Source: Candidatus Yanofskyibacteriota bacterium (GTDB lineage Bacteria; Patescibacteria; Paceibacteria; 2-02-FULL-40-12; IGHO2-12-FULL-4). Taken from it: 61,688 nucleotides of DNA. The position numbers and the translations under genes were made by a program. The notes below the pieces were generated by a model, which saw nothing but the letters and a program-made list of their open reading frames with translations, was not told where the DNA came from and ran no database searches. Numbering within the stretch: the first letter of the stretch is position 1; each line of letters starts with the position of its first letter. The stretch covers positions 1 to 61,688 of the forward strand of contig JACPNK010000003.1 in the NCBI GenBank assembly GCA_016185525.1. Direction: 5' to 3'. Positions 43,124 through 51,989 of this stretch are shown one piece after another.

Positions 43124-45223
43124 CTATAAACTTTTGCCCAAGCTTTTCAAAAATATCCGCGCATCAGGCTCAAAAGACGGGTCAACTTCAACAGCTTTGC
43201 GGGCCATAATTACAGCTTCATCAATCCTGCCCAAATTAGCGTAAGCAGTTGCAAGTGAAGCGTAATTTTGAGGTTCTTTTGGATTTATTTTTATCATTTG
43301 CTCATATATCCAAGCAAGACGTTCGAAGTTGCTGGTCTTCAGATATGCGTTAATTAATCTCTGGAAATCAACTTCGCGCGGGGTGTAAAAATTTTTACTA
43401 TTTAAAGCTTTCTCCAAGTCCTCCGCTCCGCTCAAATCCCCGCTTTCAATTTTAGCCGCTCCAAGATAAGCGTGAGATACTCCAACATCGGGATTTAATT
43501 CAACCGCCCTTTGAAAATACTTAATAGCGTTAGGATAATCCTTTTTGTTGAGATATGCCTGGGCCAGTTCGTAGTATGTCCTGACAAAAGTCGGAGAAAG
43601 TTCAAGCGCTTTCATGGAGTACGCCAACGCTATATCATTGTATGACGACTTGGGATCGTCTTTGCCAAGCATTATATTCAACCGCGAACCGTAAAGATAA
43701 GGAAGATAGTCAATCTTATTTTCTGCAATATTTTTGTCAACTTCAGCTATAGTAAACTCATATGCTCTCCAGATATTTCCTTCTTTAACGCTGGGCCCCC
43801 CCGGTCCAACCAAATACTGGGCAAGCCTGTGCCGATATTCATACTTGCCCGGCACATCGTAAGTAAGGGCTTCTTTATATTTTTGAATGGAACCATTGAC
43901 ATCTCCCGCCCAACCTTTGACAATCGCTCTCGTGGTCGCATAGTTGGCTTTAGTCGGTAAAATATTCGTCTCATAGATCAGCCACGGAATAAATATAATC
44001 AAAAACGCCGCCAGTATATTGATAAACGCTTTGTTTTTAATAATAGCCCCTCCGGCTTTATTAGTATCGCCCGGTACAAGCCACGATATGAAACCCATGA
44101 TGGTAAAGAAAATAATAAAGTTAGCCGAAGTGTCAAAAATAAAAGAGTTATGAATTATATAAGCGATAACCAGCGGCATGAAACCAATTCCATAAATCGC
44201 AAGTTCAGAATTTTTTAACCATCTGCGCAGATAAGCAAATACCGCCGCAAAAATACCGAGATAAGACAATAAACCGACCAAACCCATAGTTGCAAGAATC
44301 TCAACAAACATGTTGTGCGCTCTGTCAAACAGCGTCTCTGACCCGGGACCGACAAAAAACTTTGGGTTGAAGTACTTTGAGAACGGAATATTAAAATTTT
44401 CCGGTCCCCATCCTAAAAATATTGTTTTGGGATTCTCAACCCAGCCCTTTAGTCCCGCTTCCCAAGCCCAAAAACGCGTCTCGGTTGTTTGTGATTTTAA
44501 GGAGAGGTCGGTTATTCTGCTCAAATACCTTGAATTTTCAATAAACTTAGCATTTCCAAAAAGAAGCGAGAAGACAATAAAAAGAACCGCCAACCCTACT
44601 AAGTAATTAAAGGCCAACCGTCCGAAACGGGATTTTTTATATCTGCCCCACAAAAACGCAAAAACCGTGATACCAACCGCATAAGCCAAGACAGACCCTC
44701 TGACCGCTGTCATTAAAGTGGCAACGGAAGTAATAGCAAAAGCAAACAAATAAAACAGCTTCTGATTTTTGGTATTTTGCGGCTGAAAAAATAATGTGAG
44801 AGATAAAAATACTGCAAGAAGCTGGGTGCCGGCAAATAAAGCCGCGTTACCGATGGTACCGAATATCCTTGCCCGCCCCCCGGAACCAAGAAAGAATTCA
44901 ATGTCCGTTTTTTGAAAAAAGCCATAAAACGCCGACAGTATCCCGGCAAAAATAGTCGTATTTAAAAGATTCCGCCAGTGTTCTTTTTTGGTTAATACGG
45001 AGGTTAGGATTATGTAAAACAAAAAATAGTGCCAGAAAGTCCAAAGACCGCCCATTCTTTCAAGCCCCAGAATTTCTACCAGAGACCTGAAAATGACGAC
45101 TTTCCCAAAATGAAAAGGGGAAATAAGATCCCTAAAAACAAGAAGGGGCACAAGCGCCGTAAGATATATCCCGAAACGAAGGAATTTTACCAAGTTGGAC
45201 TCTTTGTTAGCAAATTTTGACAT
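43124..45223 (-). CDS. O-antigen ligase/polymerase-like (Wzy/WaaL/PglL) membrane protein with C-terminal TPRs
   Basis: 699 residues. About 11 TM segments fill the first ~430 residues, with the large outer loop (about 230-310) and a conserved RAHNMFVEILATMGLVGLLSY block, the Wzy_C signature (His in the RxHN motif). The C-terminal part (about 430-690) has TPR repeats (ELSPTFVRTYYELAQAYLNKK, AIKYFQRAVELNPD, EPQNYASLATAYANLGRIDEA). This combination suggests transfer of a polymerised glycan to an acceptor, perhaps to protein. It starts 3 nt after the stop of the beta-propeller gene upstream. Confidence 0.87.
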   Translation of the reverse strand: MSKFANKESNLVKFLRFGIYLTALVPLLVFRDLISPFHFGKVVIFRSLVEILGLERMGGLWTFWHYFLFYIILTSVLTKKEHWRNLLNTTIFAGILSAFYGFFQKTDIEFFLGSGGRARIFGTIGNAALFAGTQLLAVFLSLTLFFQPQNTKNQKLFYLFAFAITSVATLMTAVRGSVLAYAVGITVFAFLWGRYKKSRFGRLAFNYLVGLAVLFIVFSLLFGNAKFIENSRYLSRITDLSLKSQTTETRFWAWEAGLKGWVENPKTIFLGWGPENFNIPFSKYFNPKFFVGPGSETLFDRAHNMFVEILATMGLVGLLSYLGIFAAVFAYLRRWLKNSELAIYGIGFMPLVIAYIIHNSFIFDTSANFIIFFTIMGFISWLVPGDTNKAGGAIIKNKAFINILAAFLIIFIPWLIYETNILPTKANYATTRAIVKGWAGDVNGSIQKYKEALTYDVPGKYEYRHRLAQYLVGPGGPSVKEGNIWRAYEFTIAEVDKNIAENKIDYLPYLYGSRLNIMLGKDDPKSSYNDIALAYSMKALELSPTFVRTYYELAQAYLNKKDYPNAIKYFQRAVELNPDVGVSHAYLGAAKIESGDLSGAEDLEKALNSKNFYTPREVDFQRLINAYLKTSNFERLAWIYEQMIKINPKEPQNYASLATAYANLGRIDEAVIMARKAVEVDPSFEPDARIFLKSLGKSL

Positions 45224-45226
45224 TGG

Positions 45227-46660
45227 TTATATAGTACCAGAAAATGGAGAAACTTCCACTTTATAAATTAATCCGGCCGCATCGTCAGAGATGTAAAGAT
45301 TTCCGTCATTGTTAAACTTTAAGTCAACCGGCCGGCCATAAATTTGGTTACTGGTTACTGGTTGCTGGTTGCTGGTTGACAGCCATCCCGAAATAAAGTC
45401 AAACGGTTCTTGCGACAAAACTTTTCCGTTTTTGTCCAAATCGTACCTGACTACCTTGTAACCAGCCGGCTCGCTTCTATTCCATGAACCGTGGAGCGCC
45501 ACCAGCAAATCCCCTTCCCACTCTTTTGGCCAACTACGGCCAGGCGGAATAAAAGCAAGCCCAAGCGGCGCCGAATGAGCCGGAATTTCAATAACCGGCG
45601 GCTCTGTTTCCGCGCAATTTCGCGGAATGTCTATTCGCTCAAATTTGTCCGGGTTAAATTTTTTGTCCGTAACTTTGTCGCCGTAACAAAATGGCCAGCC
45701 ATACCGGCGAGCCCCAAATTTGTGTTCCGGACCGGCAACTTTGACAATGTTAATCTCGTCCGGCGGCAAATTATCCCCCAAATTATCTCTTCCCATTTCC
45801 GTTGCCCATATTTCTTTTGTGACCGGATGAAAAACAAAGAAAACAGAATTTCTTAAACCACCGGCAAATTCCGCCGTATAACTGCCCTCGGGGTCCGACT
45901 CCAGTATCGCCGCTCTTTTCCAGGTACTTTCTTCGCAAACATCGCAAGACGAACCGACACTGATATAAAGTTTGGTGTCAACTTGGGTATTGACAACTTT
46001 TAAACCCTTGATTATCTGGCTAGTGCGGAAGTTTGGTCCAAAGGCAATGGTTCGGGTAAAATGCCCGCCTGCCGGCGAGGCAGGCTGGCCTCCGTCTGGA
46101 AGTTTTGTAATTTGTTCGCCTGCAATGTCAACTAATTTTCCGGCATTAACATCATAGCGATAACGAACCACTTGCTGCGTTTCAGCAATGTATAAATAAA
46201 TAATTCCGGTTGAGGATACTTGTCCTGAGCCGTTCGGCACTGAGCTCACGGCCGAAGTGCTTGCCGAAGGATAAAAGTCTAGTCCGTGAGGCGACTTCAA
46301 ACCCTCAATCAAAACACGCTTGTTTTCAAAACCACCTCTTGCCCCGTGATCGCCTTGCGATTTTACGGGGTCTAAAATACTAACCTTACCTGCTTTTGTC
46401 TCGCTGACAAGCATCCTGCCTTTGGCGTCAAACAAAATAACTCGCGGATTGTCTAAGTCTTTAGCAACAACAGAAATTTCAAATCCCTCCGGGATATCTA
46501 AAAAAGACAACTCTCCGCCATTCTCCGAAACCGTCTTCGGCTCTTTAAGTTGCGGAATATTATAGCCAATTAGCTTTTTAACCAAACTAAAATCAGATAA
46601 AAACAGATAAACAACCGAGACGACTACAAACAAAACAACGCCAAAAATGGCTTTTTTCAT
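45227..46660 (-). CDS. PQQ-dependent sugar-dehydrogenase-like beta-propeller, membrane-anchored
   Basis: 477 residues. An N-terminal TM anchor (about 5-24) is followed by a GSDH/sorbosone-dehydrogenase-type propeller: LDIPEGFEISVVAKDLDNPR, MLVSETKAGKVSIL, HGLDFYP, NSVFFVFHPVTKEIWATEMGRDNLGDNLPPDEIN and LLVALHGSWNRSEPAGYKV. The cofactor residues are not proven. Three repeat-derived segments sit in surface loops (see 45346, 46067 and 46216). The gene has a leaderless-type promoter. Confidence 0.82.
   Translation of the reverse strand: MKKAIFGVVLFVVVSVVYLFLSDFSLVKKLIGYNIPQLKEPKTVSENGGELSFLDIPEGFEISVVAKDLDNPRVILFDAKGRMLVSETKAGKVSILDPVKSQGDHGARGGFENKRVLIEGLKSPHGLDFYPSASTSAVSSVPNGSGQVSSTGIIYLYIAETQQVVRYRYDVNAGKLVDIAGEQITKLPDGGQPASPAGGHFTRTIAFGPNFRTSQIIKGLKVVNTQVDTKLYISVGSSCDVCEESTWKRAAILESDPEGSYTAEFAGGLRNSVFFVFHPVTKEIWATEMGRDNLGDNLPPDEINIVKVAGPEHKFGARRYGWPFCYGDKVTDKKFNPDKFERIDIPRNCAETEPPVIEIPAHSAPLGLAFIPPGRSWPKEWEGDLLVALHGSWNRSEPAGYKVVRYDLDKNGKVLSQEPFDFISGWLSTSNQQPVTSNQIYGRPVDLKFNNDGNLYISDDAAGLIYKVEVSPFSGTI
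45346..45378. repeat. In-frame TGGTTACTGGT-type repeat
   Basis: Repeated GGTTACT/GGTTGCT units inside the beta-propeller gene, coding TSNQQPVTSNQ on the minus strand. Confidence 0.7.
46067..46085. repeat. In-frame GCCTGCC...GGCAGGC hairpin
   Basis: A 7-bp stem with a 5-nt loop in the beta-propeller gene, coding part of GGQPASPAGG. Confidence 0.7.
46216..46272. repeat. In-frame GC-rich repeat (TCCTGAG...GCCGAAGGA type)
   Basis: A TCCTGAGC...TTGCCGAAGGA tract in the beta-propeller gene, coding SASTSAVSSVPNGSGQVSS. It resembles the TCCTGAGCTTGTCGAAGGA-like palindromes common in environmental bacterial genomes. Confidence 0.5.
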
Positions 46661-46666
46661 AAGTTT

Positions 46667-46694
46667 AATATAGCAAAAGTTTACTGAAAATCAA
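46667..46694 (-). promoter_or_regulatory. Promoter giving a leaderless message of the beta-propeller gene
   Basis: Minus strand: TTGATT (46689-46694), 16-nt spacer, TATATT (46667-46672), 6 nt before the ATG at 46660. It overlaps the end of the next upstream gene. Confidence 0.65.
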
Positions 46695-48340
46695 TTGGGA
46701 ATTAGCACCCTTAAGGCTTGGCGGGTTATCTCGCCGAAGAAACCGGAGGTTGGTTTAACTCCGTATTTTTCTTGAAGTCGTTTAACCGCATCACGAGTGA
46801 TATTGCCGAAATAGCCGGTCAGTAAATTGGCTGGATAACTAACTTGGTCCACCAGCAATGCTTGTAATCTTTTGACATCATCGCCTCTAAGACCAAGGTA
46901 TAGGTCTCTGGAAAAATCAAAACTAACAGGGGTAGAATTACAAATACCATTACCGCATCCAAAAGGACAAATATAAACACTTCGATATACTTTGCCGTCG
47001 TTGCCGCAATAGTACTCAAAAATGTAATCGGTCTGAGAACTATCAAGACAAGCATCATAATGAATAGAATTTGCTCCTAAACTAGGATCTGACCGATCAC
47101 TGGATATATTTGAGTTCTCTCCCACTATGATGCTTGGCGAACCATTAGCGGGCGGTCCCTTCGCGACCCCCCTTATAAAATAATCCAAACCCCCATCTGT
47201 ATCAGTGCAAGCTGATGCTGTTGGAGTTGGGATAGGAGTGGGAGTGGGTGTTGGAGTTGGAGTAGAACTAGAACTAATATAGGTTACAATATTAGATTCC
47301 GTTCCATTAGAATAAGAACATCCGTAAAAGTCAGCGTTACCACATCCATAAACTTTATAACGGTAAGTGAAGCCGGACTCGAGATTGAGTTTGTTGTCAT
47401 CATAACCAAAACCATCGACTTGGGACCAGATTTGATAGGCATTACCATTGACACTCCGATAAAGATGGTATTTTAGAGGGGTTCCTGACCAAGTAACCAT
47501 AATTTTATCAGCGACCAGAGAAGCAGTTACCGAGGTTGGCGGGAGTGGACTTGAAGTTGAAGTTGGTGTGGAAGAATATGTCGGTGTGGGGGCGGGTGTC
47601 GGTGTCGGTGTCGGTGTAGAACTTGCCGGTTGAATAGGAATTGCCGACACTGCCGGAATAGCCGGTTGAATAGAAGAAGTTGGTGTCGGAGTCGGAGAAA
47701 GCGATGTTGAAGCTGGACCGGGAGAAACAGTTGGAGAGACTAAGGGCAGAGAGTGTGAGGCTGGAACCGCCGGAATAGCGGGTATAGCCGGCATGACAGG
47801 AGTAGCCGGGGTAGCAGGAGTAATTGGCGCAACTCTATGGTATTGCGGCACTTCTTTGACCGACTTTAATTCTTGGCCTCTTTTGTACCACTTGAATTCC
47901 TTGTCGTTGATACAGAATACCTTTTTAAAGAAGCTGGGGTCGTCTTGGACAGCTTGGTCTCCGGAAGTGTTGACCCAGCGGAGTTCTCCGCTGTCTTCGT
48001 TGTCTGATTGAAAGCCGTAGACTTTAGGGTCGTTCTTTTCACAGTTGCGAAAGAGGCCGACGACAGGGAAGGCGTCTCGGACTTCGGGGGTTACTAATTT
48101 AATGTTGGCAAAACCTCCTAGGTGGGTGTAGAACTTAAATATTTCGGGATTTAAGAATAATCTCTTGTAGCCATGCTCGTTGATGATATAGACATCAGGG
48201 TCATCGGAGAAGATGGCGGAGATGAGGTCGCCTTCTTTAAGACCGTAGTCGGAGGGCTTGGAAGCGTAAGAGAACTTAGATAAACCCAAAATTAAAACTG
48301 CCAAAAATACAAAAATTAATAGTATAGAATATTTTTTCAC
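46691..48340 (-). CDS. Secreted cell-wall protein: YKRLFLNP-type domain, Pro/Thr linker, FN3-like domain, PG_binding_1 domain
   Basis: 549 residues, GTG start that overlaps the preceding stop by 1 nt. Signal peptide about 1-26. Residues ~32-168 are an unnamed domain (GLKEGDLISAIFSDDPDVYII, YKRLFLNPEIF, Cys100 in FRNCE, Cys143 in KVFCIN). A long Pro/Thr/Ser linker (~175-285) precedes an FN3-like part (LVADKIMVTWSGTPLKYHLYR) and a second Cys-containing part. Residues 473-549 are a PG_binding_1 domain (DDVKRLQALL, FGNITRDAVKRLQ). It likely binds peptidoglycan outside the membrane and displays the first domain. The linker DNA is a slippage-prone ACTCCA repeat. Confidence 0.85.
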   Translation of the reverse strand: MKKYSILLIFVFLAVLILGLSKFSYASKPSDYGLKEGDLISAIFSDDPDVYIINEHGYKRLFLNPEIFKFYTHLGGFANIKLVTPEVRDAFPVVGLFRNCEKNDPKVYGFQSDNEDSGELRWVNTSGDQAVQDDPSFFKKVFCINDKEFKWYKRGQELKSVKEVPQYHRVAPITPATPATPVMPAIPAIPAVPASHSLPLVSPTVSPGPASTSLSPTPTPTSSIQPAIPAVSAIPIQPASSTPTPTPTPAPTPTYSSTPTSTSSPLPPTSVTASLVADKIMVTWSGTPLKYHLYRSVNGNAYQIWSQVDGFGYDDNKLNLESGFTYRYKVYGCGNADFYGCSYSNGTESNIVTYISSSSTPTPTPTPTPIPTPTASACTDTDGGLDYFIRGVAKGPPANGSPSIIVGENSNISSDRSDPSLGANSIHYDACLDSSQTDYIFEYYCGNDGKVYRSVYICPFGCGNGICNSTPVSFDFSRDLYLGLRGDDVKRLQALLVDQVSYPANLLTGYFGNITRDAVKRLQEKYGVKPTSGFFGEITRQALRVLIPN

Positions 48341-50254
48341 TAGTTGGAGATTAGCGCCCTTAACGCTCTGCGGGTTATCTCACCGAAGAAACCGGAAATT
48401 GGTTTAACTGCGTATTTCTCCTGGAGTTTTTTGACCGCTTCACGGGTGATATTGCCGAAATAGCCGGTAAGAAGATTGGCTGGATAACTGACTTCGTTTA
48501 CCAAGAGAGCTTGGAGACGGACGACGTCGTTACCCCGAGAACCGAGGTAAAGATCTCTGGAAAAGTTGTCAAAACTTACACTGGAAGTAGTGGGAGTGGG
48601 GGTTGGTGTTGGCTCAACAAGATAGAAAGTGTAATCACTTGAGTAAAACACTTCTCCGGATTGGGTTGTAGCCTTGGCCCTGACATGATAAGTGGTATTA
48701 AAATTTAAATACTGACCCAAATAAGTTTCACCAATATAATAACCGCCATCGGCTGGGTAATTCCCTTTTGCTGCTTCGGATGACCCCCAATTATTCCAAC
48801 CGGAGGTACCGCCATAACTCGTTGTAGTGCCGTACTCGTAAATCACTATTACCTGCTTATTTGAGTGATAGGCCACCCAAACTCGTTTTTGACTAGGCTG
48901 TAAGTCAATAGATAAGGTTATAGTTCCAACGACTGTCGGAGTTGGTGTCGGGGTCGGCGTTGGGGTGGGAGTAGCAGAACCCGCCGCAGTCACATTAAGA
49001 GAAAGCACAATGCTGTTGTAAGGCCATGAACCGCGCTCTTGCGCCCCGGTTGAAGTCACTCTGACAATCGTGTTGTTGTAAGTTTTAATTTGTTGTTGTA
49101 AGTTTTAATTTGACTGTTTGCTGTTGTTGGCGAACAGGTTACTGTAACTGTCTGGGGACTGGCTGGATTAATTAAAACTGAACTTGGCGAAACGGTGCAA
49201 AAAGAAAGAGGCGTGCTTATATCAAGCACTTCAACTTTAAGCAAATCATTGCCAGCCCAGTTGCCCGAAACAGCATTGCCATCATAAGTAGTGCTTATGC
49301 GCATGCTTGTTGAGGCATTGGAATTTTGAGGAATCGTCAAAGAAGAAGGCGTAACCGAGAGAAAATAACCGCCATAATATGCATATGTTGATGTTGATGT
49401 TGATGTGGGTGTCGGTGTTGGGGTCGGGTCGTCGGAGTGGGGGTCGGCGAAAAAGATAGAGATGAGGTTGGCGATGGTGTAACCGTAAATGACGGCGATG
49501 AAGTCGGTGACGGGGAAATAGTTACTAATGGAGTAGCGGTAGGAATCATCGGCGTCGGAGTCGGAGCAAAACATGACCCAACCGTATCTCCATGATCCAA
49601 ATGGGCTTTTAAGGCCGAGGCGTTGACACTGATAGTCTGAAACGCGCCAGCACTATTGGAAGGATGATGACAGATAACCGCTTGGCCGATATCTTTAAAC
49701 TCTGCTTTGGATTCCAGCTTTTTTTCAGTTGAAACTCTTTTCAGTTCTTTTATCCTTTCATATTTGGGTACTTCTTTGACGGTATTCAAGGCCGTTTGGC
49801 TTTTAGGATACCAGTTGAACTCTTTGCGGTTGATACAAAAAACTTTCTTGAAAAAATTGGGGTCGTCTTGGACAGCCTGGTCGCCTGAAGTATTGATCCA
49901 CTTCAGTTGGCCGGAATCTTCGCCTTCTACATCAACTCCGTATACTTTTTCGTCATTATCTTCGCAATTCCGGAAAAGACCCGAAGTGGGAAAGGAATCT
50001 ACCACTTCTTGAGTAACCAATTTAACACTGAAAAACCCTCCCAAATGAGTGTAGAACTTGAATATCTCAGGGTTGAGGAATAATCTCTTGTAGCCTTGTT
50101 CGTTGATGATATAGACATCGGGGTCATCGGAGAAGATGGCGGAGATGAGGTCGCCTTCTTTAAGACCATAGTCGGAGGGGGAGGTAGCTGAAACTGTGGA
50201 AAAATTAAAAAAGATTACCAAAAAAAGCCCAAGGAAAAACCAAGATTTATTCAT
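48340..50254 (-). pseudogene. Frameshifted paralogue of the secreted PG-binding protein at 46691
   Basis: Three overlapping reading frames form one ancestral gene. 49337-50254 encodes a signal peptide, the same ~135-residue domain and part of the Pro/Thr linker; 49056-49574 continues with SVTPSSLTIPQNSN; 48340-49059 holds a further Pro/Thr linker, FN3-like part and PG_binding_1 domain. The second shift is explained by an exact 20-nt tandem duplication (49071-49110): removing one unit joins TYNN to TIVRVTSTGAQERGSW in one frame. The first lies near 49426-49428, where one G (minus-strand C) seems missing in a CCC run of the Pro/Thr linker. It could be a true pseudogene, a phase-variable gene or an assembly error. 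Confidence 0.85.
49071..49110. repeat. Exact 20-nt tandem duplication causing a frameshift
   Basis: Two identical 20-nt units, 49071-49090 and 49091-49110. Twenty is not a multiple of three, so the frame is lost; one unit restores it. Confidence 0.95.
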
Positions 50255-50320
50255 ATGCTTTTATTCTACTCTCTCTACAGACGAAAAAAAATGAGTTATC
50301 AACAAACAAGGTTAGGTTTT

Positions 50321-51919
50321 TTATTTGAAATCATACACAAAGAATGACTGCCCGATTTTGTCAACCGGCTCATACAACGCCAGCCAATTAAGGGCCGGGT
50401 CTTTTTTTTGCTCGCTCAATAACTGCATGCGAATCAGCAAAAAAGTGTTAACGGCAAACCGGCCTTTCGGTTCCCGCCACCAGCCGGATTCGTCGGCTTG
50501 CTTAAAGTTGCTCATACTCACCCGATAATATTCCGGACTTGAATGGCTCCATGAGTAAATAACTTTAGTTTCCGGGTTTTTTGCCTGATACTTGCCAAGC
50601 CGTTTTAAGTCCTGGCCCCATTCAATATTCGAGTCATCAAGATATTTGTAGCCGTTCTTGGAACCGCCGATAAATTCGTTGAAATAAGGCATGTAGTCGG
50701 GGTAGATGCTGAAAGCGGAATAAGCATACCAAACAGCCAAAACCAAAATTAAGATTGTTTTAAAATTAACAATTGAAAATTTATTGAAAATTGAAAATTG
50801 AAAATTGAAAATTTTTGATAAATAGCCGCCGGCGTAAAGAATTAAAAATGGAATTGCCGGAATAAGATATCTAATGCTTATATTTTGAGCCTTTGCGCTT
50901 GTCACAAAAGCGAAGAAAAGCATTGGTAAAAATACAAGCGCCTTGCTCCAACTGTCCATTTTTATTTTTTTGTAAAGTAAAATAGAAGCCGCAAACGCAA
51001 CTAATGCCGGAATAGGCGTTTTTATCAGAAACGCTTCCAAAAAGTAATACCACCAGCCGTCCGGCGAAAATTTGCCGTTCAAATAAAGATTAAAATCCGG
51101 CTTCCAGTTGGCGTAAACGCTTTTGAAACCTCTTAAATAAAACCCGGAGTCGGCCGGCATAAGATAGGAAAAATATATGACGGCAACAGCGGGAATAGCC
51201 ATGATCAGAGAAAGGTTTGCCAACCGGCGCATCTTCACATTAAGCTCACCGCCGCGTTGCCATGCATAAGTCAAAATAAATAAGGCAACCACGGGTAAAA
51301 AGATAGTGGCGGAGAATTTTGAACTTAAAGCCATGCCAAGAAACAATCCGGAGTAAGCCAAGTGTTTTTTTAGTCCGGCTGTAACAAACTTCCATAAATA
51401 ATAAAAAGTAATGAATGAAAAGGATGCCAGCGGAAGGTCCATCGTAACAAATTGAGCGTTGGTAATAATCACGGGCATAAATGCGTACAGGAACAGAGCC
51501 AAAAGGCCGGCTTTGCGGCTAAACATTTCTGACCCCCATTTGTAGATATAAAAACCAAGCAAAACCGACAAGAGCATCATCGGCAACCGTCCCCAAAGCA
51601 GTAACCGGTCGGCGTCGTTAGAAAATAAAAATTTACTCCCAAAGGTCCACTGTTTTTTAAAAGGACCGGCTAGGTTGACATCATCGGCGTCAAATTTCAA
51701 ATCCATGAAAAGCAGAGGAAACGAGGCCATTAATTTTACCAGCGGAGGATGTTCGGGATTCAATACTATCTCGCCTGTTTTCCAATAAGAATAACCGCCC
51801 GGCAAGTGAATTATTTCGTCGGTTGCCGGACTAAAATTTTGCGCGCTGAAAAACGGAATAAAAAACACTAACAACAACAGAACTGTGAGTATGCTTTTAT
51901 AATGCGAAACCGAAAACAT
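50321..51919 (-). CDS. GT39/ArnT-like membrane glycosyltransferase
   Basis: 532 residues, about 11 TM segments. The outer loop after TM1 has Asp34-Glu35 in SPATDEIIHLPGGYSYW and NPEHPPLVKLMASFPLL, typical of PMT/ArnT enzymes. The C-terminal outer domain has WGQDLKRLGKYQAKNPETKVIYSW. It transfers a lipid-linked sugar to an outer acceptor. An AT-rich GAAAATT repeat (50769-50815) codes NFQFSIFNKFSIVNF in a loop between TM segments. Confidence 0.82.
   Translation of the reverse strand: MFSVSHYKSILTVLLLLVFFIPFFSAQNFSPATDEIIHLPGGYSYWKTGEIVLNPEHPPLVKLMASFPLLFMDLKFDADDVNLAGPFKKQWTFGSKFLFSNDADRLLLWGRLPMMLLSVLLGFYIYKWGSEMFSRKAGLLALFLYAFMPVIITNAQFVTMDLPLASFSFITFYYLWKFVTAGLKKHLAYSGLFLGMALSSKFSATIFLPVVALFILTYAWQRGGELNVKMRRLANLSLIMAIPAVAVIYFSYLMPADSGFYLRGFKSVYANWKPDFNLYLNGKFSPDGWWYYFLEAFLIKTPIPALVAFAASILLYKKIKMDSWSKALVFLPMLFFAFVTSAKAQNISIRYLIPAIPFLILYAGGYLSKIFNFQFSIFNKFSIVNFKTILILVLAVWYAYSAFSIYPDYMPYFNEFIGGSKNGYKYLDDSNIEWGQDLKRLGKYQAKNPETKVIYSWSHSSPEYYRVSMSNFKQADESGWWREPKGRFAVNTFLLIRMQLLSEQKKDPALNWLALYEPVDKIGQSFFVYDFK
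50769..50815. repeat. In-frame GAAAATT repeat (FQFSIFN type)
   Basis: Repeated TTGAAAA units inside the GT39-like gene; the same peptide FQFSIFN appears in the GT4 gene at 37142. Confidence 0.8.
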
Positions 51920-51941
51920 GCTGATATCTTATATCAAACAT

Positions 51942-51965
51942 AAAAGACCCGCAAATGGGTCTTTT
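51942..51965 (-). terminator. Rho-independent terminator
   Basis: AAAAGACCC (51942-51950) pairs with GGGTCTTTT (51957-51965). On the minus strand it ends in T residues, after the secreted SH3b protein gene. Confidence 0.85.
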
Positions 51966-51989
51966 GTGTTTGAATTTTTAAATTTTAAG

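Noticed and set aside
45491..45856. A 121-codon open frame antisense to the beta-propeller gene
   Set aside because: Basic, low-complexity product without motif; the minus-strand gene is full-length and recognisable.
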